Positions 29,489 to 38,947 of a DNA stretch of 64,000 bases are shown here, one piece after another (the first letter of the stretch is position 1; each line of letters opens with the position of its first letter). The stretch is from Candidatus Methanohalarchaeum thermophilum (lineage in GTDB: Archaea > Halobacteriota > Methanonatronarchaeia > Methanonatronarchaeales > Methanonatronarchaeaceae). The translations under genes were made by a program, and so were the position numbers. Location of the stretch: NCBI GenBank assembly GCA_001914405.1, contig MSDW01000001.1, positions 868,001 through 932,000 on the forward strand, written 5' to 3'. Under the pieces are notes generated by a model. The model did not search any database and was not told where the DNA came from. It saw only the letters and a program-made list of their open reading frames with translations.

Positions 29489-29699
29489 ATTTAAATAGCA
29501 AGATGATATTAGGGGGAATTACTTTAGGAAAAATTAATTATCTCTCCTAGATTAAAGTATCTATTCATTCTCTATCAGGATCAAATATGTTTTTTGGATT
29601 TAGAGAAACTAATTTTTATTTTCTTAATTTAATAATTTAATTAAAACAGCTTATAAAAATAAAAAATAAAAAATAAAAGATTTTTATGTTATTAGGTGT
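29489..29699. other. AT-rich gap after the histone gene
   Basis: No gene seen. T-runs near 29605-29690 probably terminate the histone transcript on the minus strand. Confidence 0.4.
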
Positions 29700-29906
29700 T
29701 TATACTCTTTCTGAAGCTAATTCTATGTCTTCTGCTTTTACTGTTTTCCTTCCAGCGTGTTCTGCTAGTCTAACTGCTTCCTCTGAAACTTCGGTTCCAT
29801 ATTTCTCTAGTACATCAGCTAGTTCTTCTCTTGCTTCTTCACTTACTCTTTCAGCGCCACCTTTTCTAATAATTCTATCTACTGGTGCTAATGGTAACTC
29901 GGCCAT
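29700..29906 (-). CDS. Archaeal histone
   Basis: This 68-residue single histone fold starts MAELPLAPVDRIIRKGGAER, continues with an acidic central helix, and ends RKTVKAEDIELASERV, the canonical loop 2 RKT and final helix. I chose the second ATG (29906) because GAGGT lies seven bases before it and the product then has the family's normal length; an upstream ATG at 29924 would add six residues. A TATA-like TTATTTATTTATAG precedes it. It packages DNA as dimers or longer filaments. Confidence 0.95.
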   Translation of the reverse strand: MAELPLAPVDRIIRKGGAERVSEEAREELADVLEKYGTEVSEEAVRLAEHAGRKTVKAEDIELASERV

Positions 29907-29924
29907 ATTTTTAACCTCAAACAT

Positions 29925-30804
29925 GAATTGTTATTCTATAAATAAATAATTTTCGATTTACCGCATGAATAAATCGGTAATTTAGAAATTTTGACCAAGG
30001 TAATTTGGTATAATGAATTTGGTTCCTATTAATAACTAAAATTCACCACCATTCGTTGATTCCACAACTAAAACAAATTCCCATAATCATGAGTCAAGAA
30101 ACCAAACTTTGTTTACCTAAAAAACATTTTTTCAAAAAAGATGTCACAAGAAAATATGTTTTCATATATCAATTAACGAAAAAAACAATCAAATGGATCA
30201 AGATAACTTATAAATTTCATTTCAACATTAACCAAGATTAGTCCAAATATCAACCAATAAGTTAATACAATTTAAATATTTTTACCAAACTAGTTTAGAA
30301 GATCCTTTTTAGGATACATAGTTAACTCTAATAGGTTATTCAATCTTAACTCTCTAATTAATTAATTTAAAAGGCCAGCGCTAATTAAACACGAAAAATT
30401 TCTTCGGCCCCTCATAAATTGAATTTAAATGCTCTCCAAATTTTTTAGAAAAATTATGTCCTATAAAAGCTCTAAAAAATAGACTAAAATAACAAATTTC
30501 AAAAAATACTTGATCCTTAATAATAAACCTTAATAATAAAATTAGCAATTAGTGAATAGAACATTAATGACAAAATAATATAAATGAAAAAAGTGGATAA
30601 TCAGAATCTTTTCCAATATATATTCAGAGTTAAGAGAGAACCCTATGGCTTGCTATGCTGGTTGCTTCAAAATGAAAAAAAATTATTTTAAATCCTTTTC
30701 CATTTAGTTAAAGCTAAAAAATTGAATATGAATAAAAGATAATCCATGGGTGTATTTTAAATCATTAATTTCCTGTTAAGTTAATTTAAATGAATTAAAA
30801 AGAT
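29925..30804. other. Long AT-rich intergenic region
   Basis: No gene supported. A 61-codon frame at 30056-30241 lacks signals. A 17-base string AGAGAACCCTATGGCTT (30635-30651) recurs exactly at 38468-38484, each time just after an AATATATA stretch, suggesting another short repeat. The rest shows no recognisable structure. Confidence 0.45.
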
Positions 30805-31245
30805 TTACCTCAGCTCTTCTATATTTTGATCAATTACCTTAGGCTTCATTACTTTGATTTCATCTGTGTATCTCATATTAGGGATGGGATTCCAAAGATA
30901 AATTTTCTTATCAAGTACATGTGCAAAACCCATCTCCAAAAGAACATTTCCACCTATGTAATTTTTAATGCCGTGTTTATCTTTATTTATAACGAGAATT
31001 GAATCAGAATTCTTGATCTTTTTGAAGTAATATCTTATTACATCAAGGTCCTTTGCCCTTTCTACAATCTCTCCAGTATTTTTCTCTTCTTTGATCTTAC
31101 TCAAAGAAACATCCCCTTCTAATATTTTTTTGGAGGTTTTGGGTATAACAACTTCAAAACCATTTTCTTTAAGTTCACTAGCTACTTCTCCAATCTCTTC
31201 AGTAAATTCTAGCGACCCACAGAGAGTTACTTTCAAGTTCAACAC
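30805..31245 (-). CDS. Nucleoside 2-deoxyribosyltransferase-like protein
   Basis: This 146-residue Rossmann-like protein has KVTLCGSLEFTEEI at the start (possible start at MLNLKV), SILVINKDKHGIKNYIGG in the middle and NVLLEMGFAH, where the Glu of EMG would be the nucleophile in the deoxyribosyltransferase fold. Proteins of this type also include nucleotide-hydrolase and uncharacterised toxin-immunity members. It is a single gene with a long AT-rich upstream region. No partner is visible. Confidence 0.5.
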   Translation of the reverse strand: MLNLKVTLCGSLEFTEEIGEVASELKENGFEVVIPKTSKKILEGDVSLSKIKEEKNTGEIVERAKDLDVIRYYFKKIKNSDSILVINKDKHGIKNYIGGNVLLEMGFAHVLDKKIYLWNPIPNMRYTDEIKVMKPKVIDQNIEELR

Positions 31246-31389
31246 CTAGGTCTAAAAAATTTATTTTATACTTAATATTTTCTAATTAACTCCAATCTGT
31301 TTTATTTTAGTGGTTAAAAAGACTTTTTCCTTGGGATTCTGTTTTAGAGAAGTATAAATTAATCCTAGTTCTTAAATGATGTTAAGATT

Positions 31390-31857
31390 TATCTTTTGGC
31401 TGAGAAGGCACCTTCCTAAATCTTTTGATTTAGGTGGGTGATGAATCAACTACAGATATTTTAAGTGTTTCTAAGACAAATGATGGGGCTGGCAGTTGGT
31501 TGGTTTGTCTGCCTTTTGAACAAAAAGCAATCCCATTGTCTTTGAGGCAATGGTTAAAGCCTCAGACTCTACATCGAGAGGTGTATAGGTAAGTATTGGG
31601 GTGGATAGGTAAAGCCCGAAACAGCTTGGGAGTAGGGAGTCTAGTGGTTGGTGTGGAGCAGCCTTTGAGGAATAAGGGGGCTATTGTGTAGCTAATATAT
31701 GGACTTTTGTTTTGGCCCTAATCCAATTCTTCCTTAAAGTTAAGTTCCATGTTGACTAGGTGTATGAGAGAAGCCTGATGCTCGGCAAACTCCATTTGGA
31801 TAAGGTCTACATGGAAGCCCCTTCTAAAATCTCTGAGTTAGGTAGGGGTCACTTCAC
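31390..31857 (+). repeat. PATE-like non-coding element, type A
   Basis: It begins TTTATCTTTTGGCTGAGAAGG. The left hairpin is AAGGCACCTTCCTAAATC...GATTTAGGTGGG. The core has GGCAGTTGGTTGGTTTGTC, AAGCCCGAAACAGCTTGGG, GGTTGGTGTGGAGCAGCC, GAGGAATAAGGG, CTAATATATGG and CCCTAATCCAATTCTTC. The right hairpin ends GGGGTCACTTCAC. The right end runs into the 3' end of msrA and supplies its last codons and stop. Confidence 0.7.
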
Positions 31858-32380
31858 TCCATTTTTCTTTTAGGAATTGATCTCTTCCAGATTTACACCT
31901 GTATTTTTTGTATTTTTTTGGATTTTTTTCATGGAAATTTTGATGTCTTTCTTCTGCTTCGTAAAATTCATCGAAAGGTAAGATCTCTGTGGATATTTCT
32001 TTGCAAAACTTATCTAAACTCTCAATTTTTTTCTTTGATTCTGTTGCAAGTTCTTTTTGTCTTTTTGAGTGGTAAAATATAGCAGTTTTATATTGATCTC
32101 CTCTGTCGGCAAATTGGCCAGATTCATCAGTTGGATCGATTTGGCGCCAATAAACATTTAAAAGCTTATTGTAATCTACTATTTTAGGATCATATTGAAT
32201 CTGCACAGCTTCTCTATGGCCTGTATTTTTCTTGCAAACTTTGTTATAAGTTGGATTTTTAGTTTTTCCTCCTGTATAACCTGAGGTAACTTTTTTAACT
32301 CCATCCAGTTTTTTGAACGGAGCTTCCATACACCAAAAGCATCCTCCAGCAAAAGTTGCTTTTTTTAATTTATCGGACAT
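31838..32380 (-). CDS. msrA: Peptide methionine sulfoxide reductase A
   Basis: This protein of about 180 residues has the catalytic motif GGCFWCMEAPF and the MsrA landmarks SGYTGGKTKNPTYNKV, GHREAVQIQYD and QYKTAIFYHS. It repairs oxidised methionine using thioredoxin-type reductants. I start at the ATG at 32380 (MSDKLKKATF) because the family begins there; an upstream ATG at 32413 adds eleven residues. The last codons (about SEVTPT) and the stop lie inside the right end of a repeat element, so the natural C-terminus may have been replaced. A TATA-like CATATATAG precedes it. Confidence 0.92.
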   Translation of the reverse strand: MSDKLKKATFAGGCFWCMEAPFKKLDGVKKVTSGYTGGKTKNPTYNKVCKKNTGHREAVQIQYDPKIVDYNKLLNVYWRQIDPTDESGQFADRGDQYKTAIFYHSKRQKELATESKKKIESLDKFCKEISTEILPFDEFYEAEERHQNFHEKNPKKYKKYRCKSGRDQFLKEKWSEVTPT

Positions 32381-32416
32381 ATGAAACACTCTATATATGA
32401 TCTTTATGAACAAATT

Positions 32417-32727
32417 TTTTTATTTTAGTAGTTGAGAAGATCCTTTTCTAATCACTAATTAAGTGGGGGTGAATTAACCTAAAGATCTTTTTGGTTTTGT
32501 GACAAACTTTTGTAGTGTAGGTAGGGGTGCGGCTGAAGCTAAAGCCCGTGGACTGATTGAGGGCTCTGTATATTAAGATTGCTGGCTGAATTGAAGAAAG
32601 TTCCTGAATAAAGTTTCTTGGATAAGCTCGGCCCCGGATTGAGATGATTTGACGGTGGTAGGAGGTAGGCTCCTTTGACTCTGGAGGTCCTTTTTCTAAT
32701 TTTTGTGTGGTTAGAGGAGGAAGTCAC
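32417..32727 (+). repeat. PATE-like element, degenerate
   Basis: The 5' flank TTTTATTTTAGTAGTTGAGAAG and a left hairpin are intact. The core differs from type A (GGGGTGCGGCTGAAGC, GAGGGCTCTG, GACGGTGGTAGG) and may be a decayed tnpB 3' end. The right side ends GGTTAGAGGAGGAAGTCAC. It is followed almost at once by a second element. Confidence 0.5.
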
Positions 32728-32744
32728 AGAGTTGAAATCAGGAA

Positions 32745-33206
32745 GTTTGTTTTTTTTTAGGGTGGAGGATGAATGCTGAAAACCTAAAAGAATTAGGTAT
32801 TAGGAAAAAGGAATTAGTTCTTAGCTTGTAGTTGGTTTGCTTTTTCTGCTTTTGGACTAAAGGAATTCCAGTTTTTGCTTACATGGAGGATTCAGATTCC
32901 TGTGGATTAGGCTTGGAGACGAATCAAATATAGAAATTTAAGTGGATAAATTGGTAAGCCAGGAAAGCCATTTTTCTTTGGTTAGATATGGTCTTAATGG
33001 CTGGTGTAAGAGCAACCGCTGAGGAATAATCGGAAGCATTTAAGAGGTAGTATATGGCGTAGTTACCTAATCAAAACTTCTTCAGAGCAATAGTTTCTCT
33101 TGTTGGTTGGAGTTATGGGAAAAGTCCAATGGAGATCCAAGATCCTTTTCTTTGGGATAAGGGGCCGCATGGAAGCTTAATCTCTTCTAGGAGTGAGTCA
33201 ATTCAC
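32745..33206 (+). repeat. PATE-like non-coding element, type A, left hairpin damaged
   Basis: Only the right arm of the left hairpin remains (GGTGGAGGATGAATG). The core landmarks are TTGTAGTTGGTTTGC, GGCTGGTGTAAGAGCAACC, GCTGAGGAATAAT, GTAGTATATGG and CCTAATCAAAACTTCTTC. The right hairpin is CTTAATCTCTTCTAG...GAGTGAGTCAATTCAC. Its last bases contain, in reverse, the stop codon of the small gene at 33203-33349. Confidence 0.6.
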
Positions 33207-33349
33207 TTTTGTTTAATTTCTTCAATATCTGTTTCATCTTTTGTTATGTCTTCAATTATTTCTACTACTGTTATTAACACAGAGATTATGGCTCCAATGG
33301 TTATTAATATCTTTTTTATGTTTTTTAGTTTTTTTCTGAGTTCCTTCAT
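33203..33349 (-). CDS. Small membrane protein downstream of thrS
   Basis: This 48-residue frame starts two bases after the thrS stop (TAA-AA-ATG). It encodes a basic N-terminus (MKELRKKLKNIKK), one hydrophobic helix (ILITIGAIISVLITVV) and an acidic tail (EIIEDITKDETDIEEIKQK). The tight coupling and the clean helix argue for a real gene. Its TGA comes from the terminal TTCAC of the adjacent repeat, so the original protein may have been longer. No family was recognised. Confidence 0.5.
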   Translation of the reverse strand: MKELRKKLKNIKKILITIGAIISVLITVVEIIEDITKDETDIEEIKQK

Positions 33350-33351
33350 TT

Positions 33352-35211
33352 TTATCCAACGAATTTGGGTCTTTTTGATAACATGTCTGGAAGTGGCAGT
33401 TTTCTATTTGGTTTTCCCTCTAATTTCTCCTTAATTAGTTCTACTATTTCTTCTACTTCAAATTTTTCTTCTTTTTCTTGTTCCCTTATTCTAAGATTGA
33501 TGAAATCTTCTTTTTCTTCATCGTCGCCAATTACTCCAATGTAGGGGATCCATTCCTTCTCTGCTTCTCTTATTTTTTTTCCTAGTCTCTCATTTCTATC
33601 ATCTATATCAACTCTAATGCCTTCTTCTTTTAGCTTTTCTTTGATTTTATTAGCGTACTCTAGGTTATCTTCTGAGATAGTTAATAGCCTAATTTGTGTT
33701 GGACAAAGCCATATTGGTATTTTAGGTTTTTCCATTTTGTGTGCTTCTTCGAGGATACTATACATCCATCTCTCGATTGAACCAATTGAGGAGTGGCAGA
33801 TTGTACATCCTTCTTCGTTTCCTTCTTTTGTGGTATAGGTTATGTCGTATCTTTCTGCATCTTCTATATCTAGTTGAACGGTGGCAAGTTGTGTGTTATT
33901 TTTTGTTGAATCTATGCCCTGAAATTCATGTTTAACTACCCAGTAATGTTTTCTTTCAGATAATACTTCTACAAATGCAGGTTTGTCTGAGTACTTTAGC
34001 ATTTCGAAAATTTTGTCCTTATTTTCTTCATAGAATTCTTCAACTACTCTAAATACTACTGCATATTCGATATTTGTTCCTTTTGCTAGGTCATCATATT
34101 CTTTAAATAGTTTTTGATATTCTTTCCATCCTTGGGAAAGGTTCGTTGTGAAAGAATGTATGTCGGGCATATGGAAGGTTCTTAATCTCTTTAGTCCGCT
34201 TAATTCTCCTCTTTTTTCGTACCTAAAGCTTTTTGAGAACTCGTATATCCTTAATGGTAAATTCCTATAGCTAAGTATAGCTTCTTTTAGCATCCTAAAT
34301 AAACCGAAGTCCCCGGCAAATCTCAAAACTAGTTCATCATCTTTTTCTGGGGGGAAGACTCTGTAATGTCTTTCGTGAAAGCTTTCTCCTTGTTCTTGGA
34401 TATCAGGTTGACTCCAGTCGTAGAGTATAGGTGTATCTATTTCAACTGCATCTAGTCTATCTACTGCTATTTCGTCTGACCAATCTTCGAGTAAATTGAA
34501 AATTAATTTACCCTTAGGGTAAAGCCGAAGGTTACCAGGATCACTAGCTTCTTCGTAATCCGCAATCTCCAGATGTCTCATTGAGTCAACTGAAGGAGGT
34601 TTTTCAGACGACTTTTTTTCCAGTTCCTCTGAATAAATATAATCTTTGAGTGTTCCAGTAGGTATCTCTTCTTCCTTTACCTGATCCAAGTTGTCTAACT
34701 TTATCTCTCTTTCGTTTGGAGTTAGGATGAAGTATTTGCTTTCGACTTTTCTTTTTTCTTCACCCTTTTCTTCGTCTTCTTCTTCTTCCTCTGGAATTAT
34801 TTTTCTGGATAATTCAGATAAGGGATGACCTTTACATTTTATTTCAAAAGCTTTGTACCATCCAAATGGAGACCTTTTAGTTTTGATCTCATTATCTCTC
34901 AGTTTTTCTTCTATTCTCTTTAGGATCTTAACAGAAACTTCGGGGGATCCAAGGTCCTGTGAGAGATGAGCATAAGGGTACAGGAAAACTCCTTCTGCAT
35001 TTACTTTATTAAGTGTATCTTCAATTTCATTTACACTTTTTTCTACTATTTGGTCGGGATCTTTTTCGTCAATTGATTCTACGGTAATGAAACAAGCTAA
35101 AACCTCTTCCATCTTTCCTTTTTTAAGCTCCTCACTAATCTCTTCTGCAACATTTGTTTTTTCCGTTACCTCGTATTCAAAATGATCTGAATGTATTAAC
35201 AATAGCTTCAT
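33352..35211 (-). CDS. thrS: Threonyl-tRNA synthetase, archaeal type
   Basis: This 619-residue class II synthetase has an N-terminal D-aminoacyl-tRNA-deacylase-like editing domain typical of archaea (starts [20 protein letters not shown], about residues 1-140). The catalytic core has [20 protein letters not shown] (motif 2), [20 protein letters not shown] (motif 3 region) and a C-terminal anticodon-binding domain ([15 protein letters not shown] onward). It edits mischarged Ser-tRNA-Thr. The gene is followed by a coupled small membrane gene. Confidence 0.95.
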   Translation of the reverse strand: MKLLLIHSDHFEYEVTEKTNVAEEISEELKKGKMEEVLACFITVESIDEKDPDQIVEKSVNEIEDTLNKVNAEGVFLYPYAHLSQDLGSPEVSVKILKRIEEKLRDNEIKTKRSPFGWYKAFEIKCKGHPLSELSRKIIPEEEEEDEEKGEEKRKVESKYFILTPNEREIKLDNLDQVKEEEIPTGTLKDYIYSEELEKKSSEKPPSVDSMRHLEIADYEEASDPGNLRLYPKGKLIFNLLEDWSDEIAVDRLDAVEIDTPILYDWSQPDIQEQGESFHERHYRVFPPEKDDELVLRFAGDFGLFRMLKEAILSYRNLPLRIYEFSKSFRYEKRGELSGLKRLRTFHMPDIHSFTTNLSQGWKEYQKLFKEYDDLAKGTNIEYAVVFRVVEEFYEENKDKIFEMLKYSDKPAFVEVLSERKHYWVVKHEFQGIDSTKNNTQLATVQLDIEDAERYDITYTTKEGNEEGCTICHSSIGSIERWMYSILEEAHKMEKPKIPIWLCPTQIRLLTISEDNLEYANKIKEKLKEEGIRVDIDDRNERLGKKIREAEKEWIPYIGVIGDDEEKEDFINLRIREQEKEEKFEVEEIVELIKEKLEGKPNRKLPLPDMLSKRPKFVG

Positions 35212-35335
35212 AATATCAACCTATTTTTACAGAATAATTATATTATTATTAACCAAGTTAAGCGTAAACTAATTTTAGTTGATGTTTATTTACCATAAAT
35301 ATTTTTTAGTAAACAAATAGAATAGGGATACAAAA

Positions 35336-36190
35336 ATGGCTTCAATTATAGTTCACGGTGGAGCAGGAAAAATACAAGAAGAAAAACGAGATTTAGTTCG
35401 AGAAAAAATTAGAAATTCAGTTGAATTAGGTAAAGAAAAATTAAAAAGAGGAAAACCATATAAATCAATTTTAAGCTCTATCAAATATCTTGAAGATTCA
35501 AAAATATTTAATGCGGGTACTGGTAGCGTTTTGACTTCGGATAAAAAAATTCAAATGGATGCTGGGATAGTTGATCAGGATAGAGAACTTGGAGCAGTAA
35601 CCTGCTTAGAAAAAACCAAAAACCCAATCTTGGTAGCAGATGAAGTAAAAAATCGATCCAACCATGTTATTTTATCGGGAAAAGGAGCAAAGATCTTTGC
35701 AAGAAATAGAGGCTACCAGAAGTATGACCCCAAAACAAAAGAGAAAGTTAAGCAATGGGAGAACAAGAAAAAATCTAATTCATCTAATAAATATGGTACT
35801 GTTGGAGCTGTAGTCGTTCAAAGTGATAAAATTGTTTCTGCATCTTCTACAGGAGGAGTTTGGATGAAAAAACAAGGAAGAATTGGAGACACTCCAATAC
35901 TAGGATGTGGAATTTATGCAGATTCTAATCTGGGTGTAGCAGCAACAGGACACGGTGAAGGTATTATAAAGACTATGTTATCAAGAAAAGTAAGAGACTT
36001 TTATGTAGAAAACCGTAACTTAGACCAAGCTCTCGATAAAGATATTAATTTTTTAGAGAAAAAATTAGAAAAACCGGAGGATAAAGCCGGTTTAATAGCA
36101 ATAAACAAGGAACAAGAAATAAGCTTCAAGAAAAACACAGAGGATATGCCTGTAGGATACTTTAGAACTGATGAGAAGGATGTTAAGTGA
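35336..36190 (+). CDS. Isoaspartyl peptidase / L-asparaginase, Ntn-hydrolase type
   Basis: This 284-residue member of the plant-type asparaginase family has SIIVHGGAGKIQ at the N-terminus, FNAGTGSVLTSDKKIQMDA, and the autocleavage site at KYGTVGAVVV, where the Thr becomes the N-terminal nucleophile of the beta subunit. GCGIYADSNLGVAATGHGEG is the substrate region. It hydrolyses isoaspartyl dipeptides or asparagine. The TGA stop overlaps the terminal GTGAC of a repeat lying on the other strand, so the C-terminus may be altered. Confidence 0.9.
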   Translation: MASIIVHGGAGKIQEEKRDLVREKIRNSVELGKEKLKRGKPYKSILSSIKYLEDSKIFNAGTGSVLTSDKKIQMDAGIVDQDRELGAVTCLEKTKNPILVADEVKNRSNHVILSGKGAKIFARNRGYQKYDPKTKEKVKQWENKKKSNSSNKYGTVGAVVVQSDKIVSASSTGGVWMKKQGRIGDTPILGCGIYADSNLGVAATGHGEGIIKTMLSRKVRDFYVENRNLDQALDKDINFLEKKLEKPEDKAGLIAINKEQEISFKKNTEDMPVGYFRTDEKDVK

Positions 36191-36245
36191 CTCCTATCTA
36201 AATCAAGGATTTAAGATGGGCCTTCTCCTTCTAAAAGATAAAAAC
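36187..36245 (-). repeat. Solo hairpin of the PATE-like family
   Basis: On the minus strand it reads TTTTTATCTTTTAGAAGGAG, AGGCCCATCTTAAATCC, TTGATTTAGATAGGAGTCAC: left-end flank, one hairpin, right-end terminus. The terminal GTGAC overlaps the stop of the asparaginase gene and its other end lies near the methylthiotransferase stop, so the hairpin sits between two convergent genes and may also act as a terminator. Confidence 0.55.
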
Positions 36246-36251
36246 TAGGCT

Positions 36252-37502
36252 CTAATTTTTTTCTCCTTCTAAATAAGCAAAATGGATATCAGAGATTTTT
36301 ACCTTAACTTCGTCTCCTATACTCACATTGTCATGAACAACTACAGGGTTGTAGTTTTTATCTCTTCCAATAAATGAATCTTTTTTACCTTCTTTAGTTA
36401 CTAATACATCTAATTCACTACCTAAATACCTTTCTTTGTTTTTTTTACCATATTTTTTCCTTAATTCAGTTAGTTTTTTAGATCTCTCTTTTTTTTCTGC
36501 TGATTTGACTTCCTTGTAGTCATCAGCCTTTGTACCAGGTCTAGGAGAGAACCTTGTTATATTAATTATATCAGGTTTAATTTTATGGATTAGGTCCACA
36601 GTTTTTTTGAAATCTTTGTCCCGCTCTTTTGGAAAACCAGCTATGAAATCCGTTGAAACTGTTCCTCCTATCTCTTTCTTAAACATTTTAACAGTTTCCA
36701 AGAAAAAGTTTCTAGAATAATTTCTGTTCATTAGGTCAAGTACCCTATCTGAACCCGACTGAACAGGTAGATGTAGAAAATTATAAATCTTTTTTTCTTT
36801 GAACATTTCGATAACTTCTTTTCTAATATCTTTTAGATTAAATGGATTCATCATACCTATTCTAATTTTAAAATCTTTATTTAGATCAGTGATCTTATCG
36901 ATTAAGCTAGGTAAATCTGAACCAATATCCCTGCCATATGCAGCAGTATCTTGAGCAGTAATTTGGATCTCTTTTGCTCCCTTTTCCACTAATTCCTCAA
37001 CTTTTTCAACGACATCTTTTTCAGGGAAACTAAATAGATCACCTCTTGCATTTTTGGTTATACAGTATGAACAATTACCTAAACAACCCTCAGAAATTTG
37101 GACTCTCCCAATTACGCCACTAGGAGAACAGGGAATAGACAATTTATTGTCGAATTTAATTTGTTTCTCACAACTTGAACTATTGTTTAAAAAATCTGTT
37201 ATTTTCCTAGGCTCAATCTTGTAAAAATCACTCAAATACTTGTCTAATAACTCTGGTTGAGCAGAAGCCATACATCCAGCAACAACAAGATTTTCACTAA
37301 TCTTCTTTAAATCCCTCAACCTAGATAAAATCCTGTCCTGGGTTTTTTTAATAACTGTACATGTATTTACTACTACTAAATCTGCTTCTTCAGGTGAATT
37401 AGCTATTTCATGGCCTTTTTCTCTAGCTAATCCCTTCATTAAATCAGTATCTGATCTGTTTGCAGTACATCCATAAGTTTCGAAATATACTAACATTTTC
37501 AC
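36252..37502 (-). CDS. tRNA threonylcarbamoyladenosine methylthiotransferase
   Basis: This 416-residue radical-SAM protein has an N-terminal UPF0004 domain (YFETYGCTANRSDTDLM, VVNTCTV, VAGCMASAQPE), the radical-SAM motif GCLGNCSYC (about residues 140-148), then STDFIAGFPKE and TRFSPRPGTKA, and a C-terminal TRAM domain (about 360-410). These match the archaeal/eukaryotic e-MtaB/CDKAL1 group, which makes ms2t6A37 in tRNA. The 'CTANRSD' variant and TRAM end support this over MiaB or RimO. The gene is monocistronic and convergent with the asparaginase. Confidence 0.88.
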   Translation of the reverse strand: MKMLVYFETYGCTANRSDTDLMKGLAREKGHEIANSPEEADLVVVNTCTVIKKTQDRILSRLRDLKKISENLVVAGCMASAQPELLDKYLSDFYKIEPRKITDFLNNSSSCEKQIKFDNKLSIPCSPSGVIGRVQISEGCLGNCSYCITKNARGDLFSFPEKDVVEKVEELVEKGAKEIQITAQDTAAYGRDIGSDLPSLIDKITDLNKDFKIRIGMMNPFNLKDIRKEVIEMFKEKKIYNFLHLPVQSGSDRVLDLMNRNYSRNFFLETVKMFKKEIGGTVSTDFIAGFPKERDKDFKKTVDLIHKIKPDIINITRFSPRPGTKADDYKEVKSAEKKERSKKLTELRKKYGKKNKERYLGSELDVLVTKEGKKDSFIGRDKNYNPVVVHDNVSIGDEVKVKISDIHFAYLEGEKN

Positions 37503-37710
37503 TTTCCCACTACTATAGTGTTTTTTAAGCTAATTTACATTGAGCAGAAATCCTTAATTAAACGGAAGAGAAACAAATCTCTTAATCTTTTACTAGTGAA
37601 CTTCGGAGTTAACTTAATACTTTGAAACCAACTTAATAAAATAAAGCAACTTGGAGGATATTACCAATATAACAAATTATTGTAGATAGATAAGTTTTCT
37701 GAGTTTATAG

Positions 37711-38380
37711 TTTTTTTATCTTATTGGTTGAGAAGATCCCATTCTTCAAATCTCTGGCTTTATATAGGATGATGAATCAACCAAAATTGTTAAGTAATTC
37801 AAGCAATTGGTTAAGGTTAATTGGCAGTTGGCTGGCTTTTGTTGCTTTTTTTTTGGATAAAAAATAAATTTTATTATCTTTTGGGCATTTAGCTGAGGCT
37901 TCAGACCCTGGATCGAATAGGTTTTAGAGTTAGGTAGGAAGGCCATTTCTTTGGTTAGTATGGTCTGGTGGCTGTTATAGTTGGAGGCAGAAGACTCGTG
38001 TTCTTCAAGGGGTATGGGATGAATGCCTTTAATAACATTTGAGTGATTTTGGAACTGGGTTAAGCTTTGGCTGTTAGGCGTTTTGCCTTGTCAGATAAAC
38101 GTGGGCCATTTCTTTGTTCATTGGCCTAGGAAATCTCTGGGTAAGCCCGAAACACTTGGAGTAGGGGGTTCTAGTGGTTGGTGTGGAGCAGCCGCTGAGG
38201 AATAAGAGGAACCCTCATTGGGTTGGTATATGGGCTTTGTGCCCTAATCCAGTTCTTCTTTAAAGCGCAAGTTCCCTTGCTGACTGGGTGTATGAGACAA
38301 GCCCAGTAGATAACGTAGGCTCCAACTTGGATAAGGCCTCGCAAGGAAACTCACCCTCTTTAGGGAGTGAGTCACTTCAC
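37711..38380 (+). repeat. PATE-like type A element, composite
   Basis: It begins TTTTTTTATCTTATTGGTTGAGAAG with a left hairpin, then a type A left core (GGCAGTTGGCTGGCTTTTG) to about 38030. A second core copy follows (GCCTTGTCAGATAAACG, AAGCCCGAAACACTTGG, GGTTGGTGTGGAGCAGCC, GAGGAATAAGAGG, CCCTAATCCAG) and the right hairpin ends GTGAGTCACTTCAC. It seems to be two copies joined or nested. The region 37503-37710 between thiotransferase and element holds no gene. Confidence 0.65.
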
Positions 38381-38429
38381 GGAGTCGCCAAAGAGTGAAC
38401 TTAAACTGGGTCACCAAGAAGGTAGTGTA

Positions 38430-38914
38430 TGATAATTCTTTATGTTCTAATATATAGTATTTAAGGCAGAGAACCCTATGGCTTTGTCGTGGGGGTGGAT
38501 GCTTGAAATTTTATGTTTTGAGAGTGATGGGCTTTGTATAACTCCTAAAGGTGTTCCCTTTTGGGTAATTGGTATCTGTCTGTATTGTCTCTCAAGAACT
38601 TTCGATCTCCTCTTTTAGGGGTGAGGGTGACGGTAGCTGGGTCTCTGTGACCGTGCTGGATCCCAGTGCTCGTATACTGCTCGAGGTTATCATATCGAGG
38701 TGTTCAGGACGTATATAATTAATTTGGGGTAATCTCTCTAGGATCTGCTGAGGGGTATTTCATGTCTTTTCTCAGGTAGCGAATGTTTCTCTGTGTTGAA
38801 TTTGGGTATGTTGAGAGAGGTCCGAATGTTAAGCCAAGTTCCTCTGGATAGGAGGGGACATGGAAAGTCTTTTTCTCATGAGTGGATGTGAGTGAAGGAA
38901 GGAGGGCATTTCGC
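38430..38914 (+). repeat. PATE-like element, further degenerate copy
   Basis: It has no clear left hairpin but the right third matches the type A copy at 5974 (GGTCCGAATGTTAAGCCAAG, CCTCTGGATAGG). The right hairpin carries TCATGAGTGGATGTGAG and ends GGGCATTTCGC. A near copy of this hairpin follows the solo element near 47247. The left part holds the 17-base repeat AGAGAACCCTATGGCTT. The annotated start of the nuclease gene may fall inside its right end. Confidence 0.5.
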
Positions 38915-38947
38915 AGGTATTTTGGTTATTTTACTATTTTATTTGGG

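Noticed and set aside
30056-30241. 61-codon frame in the histone-NDT gap
   Set aside because: Lysine-rich low-complexity translation of AT-rich DNA, with no start signals.
33129-33434. 101-codon plus-strand frame
   Set aside because: Opposite strand to the end of thrS and the small membrane gene, and it begins inside a repeat.
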